A stretch of DNA of 49,981 bases, taken from positions 1 through 49,981 of the forward strand of contig CP081164.1 of NCBI GenBank assembly GCA_025141675.1, read 5' to 3'. The translations under genes were made by a program, and so were the position numbers. The notes under the pieces are model-generated. The model searched no databases. It was not told the DNA's origin and worked only from the letters and a program-made list of their open reading frames with translations. Below, piece by piece: positions 9,244 through 17,447 of this stretch (position 1 is the stretch's first letter; every line of letters starts with the position of its first letter). The stretch comes from Rhodobacteraceae bacterium S2214. Lineage in GTDB: Bacteria > Pseudomonadota > Alphaproteobacteria > Rhodobacterales > Rhodobacteraceae.

Positions 9244-9494
9244 GAGATTGCATCGCCTACACGTCCAATCGGTTTACCGTTAACGAATACGGTGCCTGAT
9301 CCACCGGATAGGCTTCGTGGATGGGGAGGCGCAGGGCAGGTCCCGCAGGCATGTGGTGCAAAAGCATCGCCCTGACGGACGACGGGGATGGAATTTACGA
9401 ACACATCAGACGAACCGGCAGTGGCTGCCGTGGGTGGGAAGTGGCAGGCATGACCCGTCCCAATGTCACCGATCCGAGAAATTTTTGGCATCAT
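9192..9494 (-). CDS. PAAR-domain T6SS spike-tip protein
   Basis: The protein is 100 residues. PAAR proteins form the sharp cone on the VgrG trimer and bind a metal. The sequence has KISRIGDIGTGHACHFPP, a central HACGTCPAPPHP and the closing VNGKPIGRVGDAISCGG repeat, with the Cys and His residues expected for metal binding. ATG at 9494 is chosen because it has a GAGAGG ribosome site five bases upstream; the frame extends to 9548 without one. It is a PAAR domain only, with no fused toxin, so it would need the adaptor and cargo encoded just downstream. Confidence 0.88.
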   Translation of the reverse strand: MMPKISRIGDIGTGHACHFPPTAATAGSSDVFVNSIPVVRQGDAFAPHACGTCPAPPHPRSLSGGSGTVFVNGKPIGRVGDAISCGGNANAGSEDTFAGG

Positions 9495-9554
9495 AAAACC
9501 TCTCTGTGTGTTGTGAAAAAAAGAATAATTTAAGTGATGGGCGTTCAATTTTTG

Positions 9555-10412
9555 TCATGGCATAGAGCTACCACTGCGCCCAGGAACGAAAGTCGGCATC
9601 GCACGATCTTGAGTCAAACGGACCCAATCACCAACTGCATCGCGGCCCGTATGCATGCTGTTCCAAGCCGTTCGACTAGTAGGTTGTGTGGAGGTTTCTT
9701 CAAAAACATCAATCTGTGACCCGGTGAATGTCGCGTAATCAAGGCAATGATATGGGGTTAAGGTACTGCCAAACAAATCATTGTCAAAATCAACTTCACC
9801 TGCAGTTGATGTCATCGCAATTCGACGATTGCCCCGTAATTGATGAAGAGCCGAGCCGACGCGCCGGTGCGTTGCGAGCATTAACGGTGCATTTGCGCCA
9901 TCAAGCAGAAATGCCTCGGCATTCGGAAATCCGTCGCCAACCATGCGGAAGGAGAACGACATCTTTTTCTCATCGCGATCAATTTCAAGGTGAAGAGAGC
10001 ACATGACATCAAGGCCAGGAACAGCATGGTCATAAATATTCTCTTTCATCCAGTCGTTTTCGACCCACGGCATCGCGAAATTCTGTCCAGTGTATGCGAG
10101 CGCTGACTGTAAACCCTGATCGCCATCCGGCCGGTATGGATCTATCTGGGCGCTATCAAGCGTCGCATGTGGTTGCGTCCCTGGATCGGAGTAGTCGCTG
10201 GACATGCCAAATGGGTGGGAGCTCACGTCAGACACGACGGTCGCGGCGGTTGAAGATGCGGCAGCAAGGTTGAAGTGTTTTTCGGATTTAATGCGTGATG
10301 TGACTGAAACCGAAGAGCTAAATCCACGACCATCGCCATGAAAAAAAAGTCCGCCAAGCCCGAAATTTGTCAGCGGATGGAATGAGCGTACATGGAGAAC
10401 CAAGGTGCTCAT
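9555..10412 (-). CDS. Unknown protein of the T6SS vgrG operon (DUF3238-like start)
   Basis: The protein is 285 residues with no signal peptide. The N-terminus includes GGLFFHGDGRGFSSSVSVTSRI, quoted here in parts as FFHGDGRGFS and SVTSRI. This resembles the FxGDxRxFS start seen in DUF3238-type proteins. The middle (CSLHLEIDRDEKKMSFSFRM) looks beta-rich. The C-terminus holds CLDYATFTGSQIDVFEE. It overlaps the upstream gene by four bases (ATGA), so translation is coupled to the membrane-anchored protein. It could be a secreted cargo or a structural accessory. The family match is tentative. Confidence 0.5.
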   Translation of the reverse strand: MSTLVLHVRSFHPLTNFGLGGLFFHGDGRGFSSSVSVTSRIKSEKHFNLAAASSTAATVVSDVSSHPFGMSSDYSDPGTQPHATLDSAQIDPYRPDGDQGLQSALAYTGQNFAMPWVENDWMKENIYDHAVPGLDVMCSLHLEIDRDEKKMSFSFRMVGDGFPNAEAFLLDGANAPLMLATHRRVGSALHQLRGNRRIAMTSTAGEVDFDNDLFGSTLTPYHCLDYATFTGSQIDVFEETSTQPTSRTAWNSMHTGRDAVGDWVRLTQDRAMPTFVPGRSGSSMP

Positions 10413-10954
10413 TCGGGGATCTCGCCATCTAAAACCGCCGAGGCATCACACACCAAAACATCGACTACTGGCGTGCAGATGTAGTCTAGGTGCGCTCTCG
10501 CAAATTGCAGGGTCGCACTCACCCGCCGACTAAAACTGACGCCCCAAGATGGGTTTGCATCGATGTGGTGGTATAAAAGGGTCGTCGTGCTGTTATCGTC
10601 GGGGAGCGTGGTTGAGCCGATTGAAAACCGGTTGGTAGTCGCGGTTGGTTCGCTAGGAGAAATAAACCTATATTCGTACCCCGCGCCTTTGATGACGGGC
10701 ACATTGACGATTGTTACTGCTGAATCGATCGGAATTGTCTGGGTCTTTCCATCAAGAGAAAATTCGCTTTCGTCGATCTCAATGATTTGCAAAACGACTA
10801 GTCCACCTGATCGTGAAACGGTTTCCCCCAAAACAAACGTCATATCTTTTTTCATTGGGTGTCCCTGTGTTGAACCCGTGCCAATAATTGCCCATGCGCC
10901 TAGCAAGAGTGCAACAATACAACCGCTAGCCAAGATTTTGGTTTTCTTGTTCAT
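10409..10954 (-). CDS. Membrane-anchored periplasmic protein in the vgrG operon
   Basis: The protein is 181 residues. A basic start (MNKKTK) and one hydrophobic segment (ILASGCIVALLLGAWAII, about residues 7-24) predict an uncleaved anchor or signal peptide with the rest in the periplasm. There is no lipobox at the end of the segment. The remainder is beta-rich with cysteines near the C-terminus (YICTPVVDVLVCDAS). It overlaps the vgrG stop (TGATGA) and the next start (ATGA). A periplasmic protein in a vgrG operon fits an immunity protein against a cell-wall or periplasm-acting toxin. The family is not recognised. Confidence 0.5.
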   Translation of the reverse strand: MNKKTKILASGCIVALLLGAWAIIGTGSTQGHPMKKDMTFVLGETVSRSGGLVVLQIIEIDESEFSLDGKTQTIPIDSAVTIVNVPVIKGAGYEYRFISPSEPTATTNRFSIGSTTLPDDNSTTTLLYHHIDANPSWGVSFSRRVSATLQFARAHLDYICTPVVDVLVCDASAVLDGEIPE

Positions 10955-13053
10955 CAGTTTAGATCAATTCTGCCGGCAAGTATTTTGACCAAGTCATCAA
11001 GTGTCGCGTTTAGCTTTGCGCCGTTGATGTTGATCGTTCCATCTGCAAGCATTTGTATTTCTGACTTGCCGCACCGCAGTAGGATTTCTTTATGCGCATC
11101 GATAACTTTGCGTTTACCCACAGTTTCCTTTGAGTTTTCGCCGATTGAAACCTTGTAGTCCTTGCTGACGTTGAGGGACTTTGTTGTACCGACGCGCTCA
11201 GACGCTGTTGTTTCGACATCAAGATCGAAGGACTTTCCCGCGTCAATAGTTATGGTTTTTTCAGCCGAGAGGATAAAGTTTCCCCGCGCACCCGCGCCCG
11301 TCAGACCTAGCTTATAAGCTGCCGGACGCATGCCAAAAGGGTCTTTTCGGGCATCACCGCCAACGAATACCCCTCCAGGCCCTCCACCGATTTGGATGCT
11401 CAGACTTTGTCCAATCGTATCTGTTCGCGACAATTCCGTTTCATTGAGTGAGTGACCGCCAGTTGAGTGAATTTCGTTCTCGTCCACGCGGGTTGTCGCA
11501 TGATTGTCGATCTTAACGGTGTAATCTCGGGCCGCACGCACGAAGATTTCTTCACGGTTCTTGCCATCCTCAAATGTTAGCTCATTAAAAGCATAGCTCT
11601 CGATGGTTTGGTGGCTGTCTGTGCGAAAAACGGACTTCGTTTTATTGTCGGGCAGGGGATAGGCTGGGCCATTTTTGCCGTTGTAGACGCAGCCTGTGAC
11701 CAGCGGTTTGTCCGGGTCGCCTTCGAGGAATTCCACGACGACTTCCATGCCGATCCGTGGGATCACCATGCCGCCCCAGCCTTTACCGGCCCAGTTTTGC
11801 GACACACGGCAGCGCATCGAATACCGCTTGTCGAGATCCCAGTGGAAGTGCACCAGGATCCGCCCGTATTCGTCGCAGTCGATCTCACCCTCGCCGACGA
11901 CTACGGCCGTTTGCGGGCCGTGCACTTTCGGGATGTGTGTTTTACGTTCAGGTGCAAGGGGCGCCGACACTGGCAGCAGCACGTAGGACCCTTCGTAATT
12001 CGGTCCATCGCCGCCTTGGCCCGATGCGTAAGCGGCGGTCGAATAGGCATGGCTGGCGGATAGGCACAGGCACGGATCGGCCACGCCTTTGACTTTATCG
12101 CCTGCGATTTTGACGGTTAATCCGGCGCGCATCGAGGTGCAATCGCCGACCGCGCGGTGGCGGTGATCCTGGCCACGTTCCTGAAGTGTCCGCAGGCGTG
12201 CGACGTCTTTTCCGCGCCCGGCTTCGAGGTAATCGCCCGGATAATCGTAGCTTTCGATTTGGCCTTCCGCGTATTGGGCGTCGCCCATGCGGTCGACTTC
12301 CATCGCCGCGTTGGGCATCTTAAAGTTGTAGTCCGTTAACCTTATTCCGCCGGTTGTCATGCGCCGCGTTGGCCGCACATCCCAGAAATGTTCTTCGTTT
12401 GCACGGTGACCTTCGGCGATAATCTGGAATTTGCGGGATGCCCCCGGCAGCGGGTCATGGGCGGTCATCGCGTCGGTCATGATTAGCGCGTGGTTCCCGT
12501 CGGCGTGTTCAAAATGGTAGGAAATCCCGAAGCGTTCCATCAGTCGCGTTGCAAAAGCGAGGTCACTTTCTCGGTATTGCACGGTGTATTCGAGCGTCGG
12601 ATAAGAATTGCTCAACCGTTTCTCAACTGCAGGTTTGCCGAGACCCGCGTAGGGTGCGAGCAGTTCATCGAGAATTTGAACAACGGTTTTCTCGTGATAA
12701 ATGCGCTGGTTACGACGACGTCCAGCCAGCCAGAACCACGGGCGCAGCGTCAGTTCATAGCGCCATCCGTTTTCGTGCATGCCCGCGAATGTCGCTTCGG
12801 TCACGATCCCGTCGAACGGCACATCTGGATGTTCAAAGCTCTTGAGGCTGACGGTGGCATGCGTGCCAATCAGCGCGTCAAAATCGAGGTCATCGTCCTC
12901 GGACAGCGCTTCAACTTTAATGGTGAATAAGTCATTCACGTGCTCGTCGGTGACCATCCGCAACAAAACAAGCGTATCCCCACCCAAAACCGTCGTCAGA
13001 TGACCCATACGGGCGTCTTGCTTGAATGGTGCGTTCATGAACAGAGAACCCAT
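10954..13053 (-). CDS. vgrG: T6SS spike protein VgrG
   Basis: The protein is 699 residues, the standard length without an extra C-terminal toxin. VgrG trimers form the spike that the T6SS sheath expels. The gp27-like part includes ERFGISYHFEHADGNHALIM and TTGGIRLTDYNFKMPN. The gp5-like OB fold has ILVHFHWDLDKRYSMRCRVSQNWAGKGWG with the usual GMEVVVEFLEGDPDKPLVTG signature. The C-terminal beta-helix repeats (KTITIDAGKSFDLDVE, KSLNVSKDY) end the protein. A second in-frame ATG at 13038 is possible; neither start has a strong ribosome site. It heads a seven-gene operon. No other T6SS structural gene is on this replicon, so the apparatus must be encoded elsewhere. Confidence 0.95.
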   Translation of the reverse strand: MGSLFMNAPFKQDARMGHLTTVLGGDTLVLLRMVTDEHVNDLFTIKVEALSEDDDLDFDALIGTHATVSLKSFEHPDVPFDGIVTEATFAGMHENGWRYELTLRPWFWLAGRRRNQRIYHEKTVVQILDELLAPYAGLGKPAVEKRLSNSYPTLEYTVQYRESDLAFATRLMERFGISYHFEHADGNHALIMTDAMTAHDPLPGASRKFQIIAEGHRANEEHFWDVRPTRRMTTGGIRLTDYNFKMPNAAMEVDRMGDAQYAEGQIESYDYPGDYLEAGRGKDVARLRTLQERGQDHRHRAVGDCTSMRAGLTVKIAGDKVKGVADPCLCLSASHAYSTAAYASGQGGDGPNYEGSYVLLPVSAPLAPERKTHIPKVHGPQTAVVVGEGEIDCDEYGRILVHFHWDLDKRYSMRCRVSQNWAGKGWGGMVIPRIGMEVVVEFLEGDPDKPLVTGCVYNGKNGPAYPLPDNKTKSVFRTDSHQTIESYAFNELTFEDGKNREEIFVRAARDYTVKIDNHATTRVDENEIHSTGGHSLNETELSRTDTIGQSLSIQIGGGPGGVFVGGDARKDPFGMRPAAYKLGLTGAGARGNFILSAEKTITIDAGKSFDLDVETTASERVGTTKSLNVSKDYKVSIGENSKETVGKRKVIDAHKEILLRCGKSEIQMLADGTININGAKLNATLDDLVKILAGRIDLN

Positions 13054-13200
13054 TAAGTAGTAAAAATTGTTAATGTTCTACTTGTGGTTATCATTTGTGT
13101 TTTTGTCAATAAAAGGGCGAGTACGGTTGTCGTTTGGATTTCAACCCTGTTTGGCGTGCGGCTGCAATCGGGTGTGCATGCCCCTACCATTTTGGGCGAA

Positions 13201-13282
13201 AAATTTTTCCCTACGGCGTCTCGCACAGTGCTGAGGCTGTGCGTCTCTTTTATGCAGCGCGAGACGCCGTAGGGAAAAATTT
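13201..13282. repeat. 24-bp perfect inverted repeat forming a large hairpin
   Basis: The arm at 13201-13224 is the exact reverse complement of 13259-13282 (core CCCTACGGCGTCTCGC). The 34-base spacer contains a second small dyad, GCACAG and CTGTGC at 13223-13242. The structure lies about 150 bases upstream of vgrG. It has no T-run suitable for a terminator on the vgrG strand. It could be a leader-RNA structure, a cruciform or the scar of a mobile element. Confidence 0.75.
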
Positions 13283-14218
13283 GGGGAATCGCACGCGTTG
13301 CGGCTGGAGTAGGCGCGGCGGCATGACGGGTCAAAGGCTTGCTTTGTACGTTTTTTTGCGTCTCGTCTTATGCCGCGGTGGGTGGTGTGTCGGGTGTATC
13401 CGCCCAGGACTGCCTTGGACCATTGGCAATGCAGATGTGGTGATAGCTTGATGATCTGAGTGTTAGTTTGCGCGCGCGTGGCGGGCGTCGTCTCTTATAG
13501 CTTCATCGGGTGCTTACACCGCGAAACGTGGTTAGCCCGCGCCATTTCAATTCCACTGTTTTCTAGATGAGTTTTCCCGTTTCTCTCGTGACTCGCACAT
13601 TTAGTAGCGCTATAGTCCGTTTAACCCATATCTATGGGACTAAATCGCACAGGACGTGCACAGCTTAACGATCGCGGTTTCGCGGTGGGAATGTGTGCGT
13701 CCATGACTCATCTACAGTTTTACCAAGACAAGACCGTGATTTCTGATCAATCGCTGAGCCCTTTCAGCTGTTGTTCAAAGTCAGGGTTTACGCGGCTGTT
13801 TTCCCTTTCTGCGGCGTTTCAAATCGCGCGCTTGGTAAAGACAGCTGCCTCGGTTTTCGTTTCCCGCGCCCAAAAACGGAATTCTTCCGGGATCTCACCC
13901 AACCCTGTGGCAACCGGCATCCTCTGGGACCACAAGAAACGCAGAATTTAAACCCACCCGACACGACGTACGGGGGACCAGACCGGTAGAACGATCATCT
14001 GGGGTAAGTGAAAAGCTTACGGGCAAGCGGCTGGCCATCGAAAAACGGCACTGCGTGGATAGGAAGAATTAAGAGGGTCTTGCTCCAAGGGATATGGGGG
14101 CAAGTACGGGTGGCCGGACTCCGTCTTGTGCTTAGTCAGGATGGAAAAATGGCTGTTTTGTAAAGGAAAATACCTGTCGGTTTTGCTTCAGGTGAACGAA
14201 CGAAGGATGTGAAATCAG
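13283..14218. other. Long stretch without a supported gene
   Basis: Short open frames exist here (for example 13634-13951 on the plus strand), but they have no ribosome site, unlikely composition and no recognisable motif. The sequence is moderately GC-rich and looks like decayed coding DNA. I see no tRNA, no array and no clear insertion-sequence ends. Confidence 0.5.
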
Positions 14219-15046
14219 ATGGCTGCACTTGCGAACATAAGGCACGAGGCGTTTTGCCTTGAGTATATGAAGGACCGCAATGCGACTGCGGCGTACAAGC
14301 GCGCGGGCTATGCGCCAAAAAGCGACAACTCTGCAAAATCCGCTGGGTCCCGTTTGTTGACAAATGTTAAGGTTCGCGCCCGGATTGCCGCGTTTGAGGC
14401 GGAATATTCTGAGCGCGTTAAGTTCGAAACCTTGGATATGCTCAGGTCTCTTGTTGCGATCGTGCGTGCGGATCCCAGTAGGATTTGCAGGCCGGTGCGT
14501 GGTGCCTGTCGTTACTGTCATGGTGCCCACTATCATTATCAATGGCGCACGCTACGTGAATTTGATGCCGCCGTGTATGCTTGGAAGGGTTTGCCAACGG
14601 ATGTTCGTGCAATGGAGCTCGAACCGTCAAACGCTGGCGGATTTGGGTATAACGCGACACGTGCGCCGCATCTTGATTGTCCGGAGTGTAATGGTCTGGG
14701 GCTTTTGCGGGTGCATTTCGCGGCATATGAAGACATTCCCGAATGCAGCCGCCCATTGTATCGAGGGGTTGAGGTGACCAAAAGCGGTGCGATGAGAGTC
14801 GTTATGGAGGATCAAGCTGCAGCACTGGATAAGCTGGCACGGCATCTTGGCTTTTATGACAAGAAACGGCGGGGATTGTCTGAGGCCCCGGACGCGATGA
14901 CGAAACTGATCATGGAAATCAACCGCACAGCGTCTAAGGCGCCGATCACGTCATCACTGCGTCAAGTTGGAAGGCCCGATGCAATTCCAGCAAAGTCTGG
15001 CGCTCGTGATCGGTGCGAGAATGTGTATCGTCTGCCGGACAAGTGA
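14219..15046 (+). CDS. Orphan phage terminase small subunit (Terminase_2 type) with two CxxC motifs
   Basis: The protein is 275 residues. The N-terminal 60 residues match the phage terminase small-subunit signature: FCLEYMKDRNATAAYKRAGY followed by SRLLTNVKVRARI. This is the helix-turn-helix DNA-recognition region that binds the packaging site. The middle carries CRYCHG and CPECNGLG, a probable four-cysteine zinc site. The family is found in tailed phages and prophages, normally followed by the large terminase subunit. Here no large subunit, portal or capsid gene follows. It is either a relic or a domesticated DNA-binding protein. No strong ribosome site is seen before ATG at 14219. Confidence 0.75.
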   Translation: MAALANIRHEAFCLEYMKDRNATAAYKRAGYAPKSDNSAKSAGSRLLTNVKVRARIAAFEAEYSERVKFETLDMLRSLVAIVRADPSRICRPVRGACRYCHGAHYHYQWRTLREFDAAVYAWKGLPTDVRAMELEPSNAGGFGYNATRAPHLDCPECNGLGLLRVHFAAYEDIPECSRPLYRGVEVTKSGAMRVVMEDQAAALDKLARHLGFYDKKRRGLSEAPDAMTKLIMEINRTASKAPITSSLRQVGRPDAIPAKSGARDRCENVYRLPDK

Positions 15047-15251
15047 AGACTACGTTTGGTTAGTGTCTTGGACGCGGCTATTCGAAGTACGTGAGCCGCC
15101 CGATTGTGTTGCCTGCGCCTTCAGGTCCTGCACCGTTCACAAAGACGCTTGTCTTGTTAGATTGCGGGCGGCACCAACCTTTGTTCTCGCCGGATTTGAC
15201 CCCGCTGAGCGCATGTTTCTTTATTGACCCGCGCTGCGCTATCATGGCGTG

Positions 15252-15656
15252 TTATAGAAAGGCATCGGGGAACAGGTCACCGAGATAGATTTGGGTAACT
15301 TGGGCGACATTGCCCGGCCCAACGGCCCAGCGATTGCCATCATCAAATTCGAACAGCACTTTTAGGTCGCGGTTAGCGGCGCGCACACCTACCTTTATCG
15401 TAACGGGGTGATTTTCATCATTGTCAGTCACAACCTGCCAAAGGCGGGGGAAAATCGTGCGAATGTTCCGTTTTATCGATTTATCATTCAAGAAACGACG
15501 CTCTAGACCCGCCTCAAATAGAAAGTTCTGCCGCGAAGAGTTTTTGCCATCTGCAGTTTGATAAACGTAGCCTGCGTATGCCCAATCCGCAGATGTCTCA
15601 TTGGCCGCGCGGAAAACCAATTGCCCGATCTCCAAAACGATTTCATCACGTATCAT
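15252..15656 (-). CDS. YezG/DUF600-like immunity protein, copy A
   Basis: The protein is 134 residues, with ATG at 15656 after an AGGA ribosome site. It is clearly related to the next gene upstream (15779-16174). Shared positions include W.YAGY, DG..SS, a central R.I...F and the C-terminal LFEFDDGNRW...LGDLFPD. The size and the alternating acidic beta pattern recall the YezG (DUF600) family of toxin-neutralising proteins, but I cannot confirm the match by eye. It is the last gene of the toxin and immunity island. The context supports an orphan immunity role. Confidence 0.55.
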   Translation of the reverse strand: MIRDEIVLEIGQLVFRAANETSADWAYAGYVYQTADGKNSSRQNFLFEAGLERRFLNDKSIKRNIRTIFPRLWQVVTDNDENHPVTIKVGVRAANRDLKVLFEFDDGNRWAVGPGNVAQVTQIYLGDLFPDAFL

Positions 15657-15778
15657 CTTAACGTCCTTCTATCGTTCAATCGTTTTGAAACCGTTCAGAA
15701 TGTGAACAATATCTCATGACGGTTAAGCCAGACTTTGTCATGGTGAATGCGCATCGAAATTTTTCCAAGCAATTGATT

Positions 15779-16174
15779 CTATTTTGTTTCCGGAAAAATC
15801 TCGCCCACTAGAATGGCGTAGGCTTGATCTACTGTCGCGGGTGAGATGGTCCATCGCGACCAATCGTTGAATTCGAATAGCATTTTCATATCACCGTCAC
15901 GTCGCAGAACTGCGAGGCACTTAATCCAAGGCGCGTCGCCATCGATTTGTGTTTCGGAGCGCAGCTGCTTGAAAGAGTCTGTTATGGCCCGTCTGCCGGT
16001 GCGATCCAGATCAAGGGGGAGCCGTTTGCCATCGTGAAAGATAAACTTTGTGCCACTGCTGCTTATCCCGTCTTTGGTTTCGAACATGTAGCCCGCGTAA
16101 TCCCATTCGGGAGCGGACGTTTTGGCGCTGCGCATGATGGCTTGGCCAATCGTCGTGATGAGTTGTTCTGTCAT
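15779..16174 (-). CDS. YezG/DUF600-like immunity protein, copy B
   Basis: The protein is 131 residues and paralogous to the gene at 15252. It has W DYAGYMFETKDGISSS-type sequence near residue 25 and LFEFNDWSRW near residue 95. The C-terminus ILVGEIFPETK matches the paralogue's YLGDLFPDAF. The two copies have diverged widely outside these motifs, as immunity genes do when tracking different toxins. It lies about 100 bases after the DUF3396-like gene on the same strand. Family assignment is tentative. Confidence 0.55.
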   Translation of the reverse strand: MTEQLITTIGQAIMRSAKTSAPEWDYAGYMFETKDGISSSGTKFIFHDGKRLPLDLDRTGRRAITDSFKQLRSETQIDGDAPWIKCLAVLRRDGDMKMLFEFNDWSRWTISPATVDQAYAILVGEIFPETK

Positions 16175-16277
16175 TGTGTTAGAAGCCTGCGCTGTGGTTA
16201 GTATTTCTAGTTTTTGTCGCCGTCGTGCCGCATCGTTGCTGAGCGAGCCGCGGCGATCAAGACCGATATCGTCGGGA

Positions 16278-17258
16278 TTAGGTGAACCGGTTCAGGTACC
16301 CGTCGACGACCGCGGCGCGGGCAGGGTCGTAGGATGGGATCCCGCCCAACGTGCTGGATCGCAACATGTCACGGCTGGTAAATGCGGGGGCGAGGTAGGC
16401 GTAGGCGTCTTTGTAGGCCGTGATGTCTTCGTTCGCGTCAACGTCGCCCCAGATCGGGGCGGGACCTGCGGTGACGATCCGCATGTTGGACAGGTCTTCG
16501 ATGGTTAAGCTCGGGGCAGGGGCGGCGGTGATGCGATCTGTAAACATATGACCGACGTAGGTGCGCCAGCCGAGTTCGGTGATGCCCGCTTGGTAGGGGC
16601 CTTTGTTCTGTTCCCAAACCTTGTTCCATTGCGTACAAGCTGGATTGCCCATCCATTCGCCCAATGTAGCAGTATGGAAGCGGGTCGATACGTTGGGCAG
16701 ATTTCTATCAGCCAATCCGCTGATCGGGGATTTGAAGAACCCAAACCCTTGATATCCCGCCATCAATTTGGCCGATCGCAAGGCGTGATCGCTGGCCTGC
16801 GCAAAGGTATCGCGGTTGGGATGATCGTGCGGAACTGCAATGTCGATCACGATGAAGGTCGGATAAACCTGCGTGATGCTGAGGAAAGGCACTGCTGGTT
16901 TCCCGATCGCATTCGTGTCGGGACCATACAGACGCATTCCGGTATGGGTATTGAAACCGTTCGCGATCACCTCTCTCATCCGCTTCAATTTCGTGGCTGT
17001 GGGTTTCACCAGTTTCGGCGTCCACCGTGATTTACCGGACGTCGCGGCATAAGCGACGTCGGGACCGAAGTTGTCCAAGAACGCCTCGAACAGATCAGAC
17101 GCGCAGGTCTTGTTCGCATCATCCGACAAAGCCCCATCTAGCGCCGCACAAACGCGCAACGCAGGCATCGCGATGGGGGTTGGCGTCGTCAGGTGGTGGG
17201 AAAAGAGGGTGATGGTCATGGGGGACGACCATATGGGGAGCACGCAGAATAGCAACAT
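16278..17258 (-). CDS. DUF3396-like (TsiV-type) T6SS immunity protein
   Basis: The protein is 326 residues. ATG at 17258 follows a GGGAGG ribosome site; a second ATG at 17219 has none. The middle (FLSITQVYPTFIVIDIAVPHD), GYQGFGFFKSPISG and the WRTYVGHMFTDRI segment resemble the DUF3396 family, known as type VI immunity proteins. The N-terminal 30 residues are hydrophobic but not a clear signal peptide. It sits in a run of immunity-type genes between the CDC123-like gene and the two YezG-like genes. The matching toxin is not visible on this replicon. Confidence 0.6.
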   Translation of the reverse strand: MLLFCVLPIWSSPMTITLFSHHLTTPTPIAMPALRVCAALDGALSDDANKTCASDLFEAFLDNFGPDVAYAATSGKSRWTPKLVKPTATKLKRMREVIANGFNTHTGMRLYGPDTNAIGKPAVPFLSITQVYPTFIVIDIAVPHDHPNRDTFAQASDHALRSAKLMAGYQGFGFFKSPISGLADRNLPNVSTRFHTATLGEWMGNPACTQWNKVWEQNKGPYQAGITELGWRTYVGHMFTDRITAAPAPSLTIEDLSNMRIVTAGPAPIWGDVDANEDITAYKDAYAYLAPAFTSRDMLRSSTLGGIPSYDPARAAVVDGYLNRFT

Positions 17259-17447
17259 GAGCTGACCTCCCGGCCAACGCGTAGATGCCGATGAACGCCC
17301 CTTGTATCGTGGTAAGTCCGACTGGTTGGTGTATATCGATGAGAGCCTATCAGTCGTTGCGTGAGGCGGGCGAAGCTTCTTGTGATAGCTGTGGTAAGAT
17401 CAAACTTATATGCGGATCCCAAGGCGCGAATGCGTTCTCAGCCTCAA

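Noticed and set aside
11608..12930. Plus-strand frames opposite vgrG
   Set aside because: They are antisense images of a well-conserved gene.
13201..13282. Long hairpin as a rho-independent terminator
   Set aside because: It is upstream of vgrG, not at an operon end, and lacks a clear U-run after the stem in either direction; the T-run lies within the arm.
13634..13951. Open frame of 105 codons on the plus strand
   Set aside because: No ribosome site, low-complexity serine-rich composition and no motif; a chance frame in gene-free DNA.
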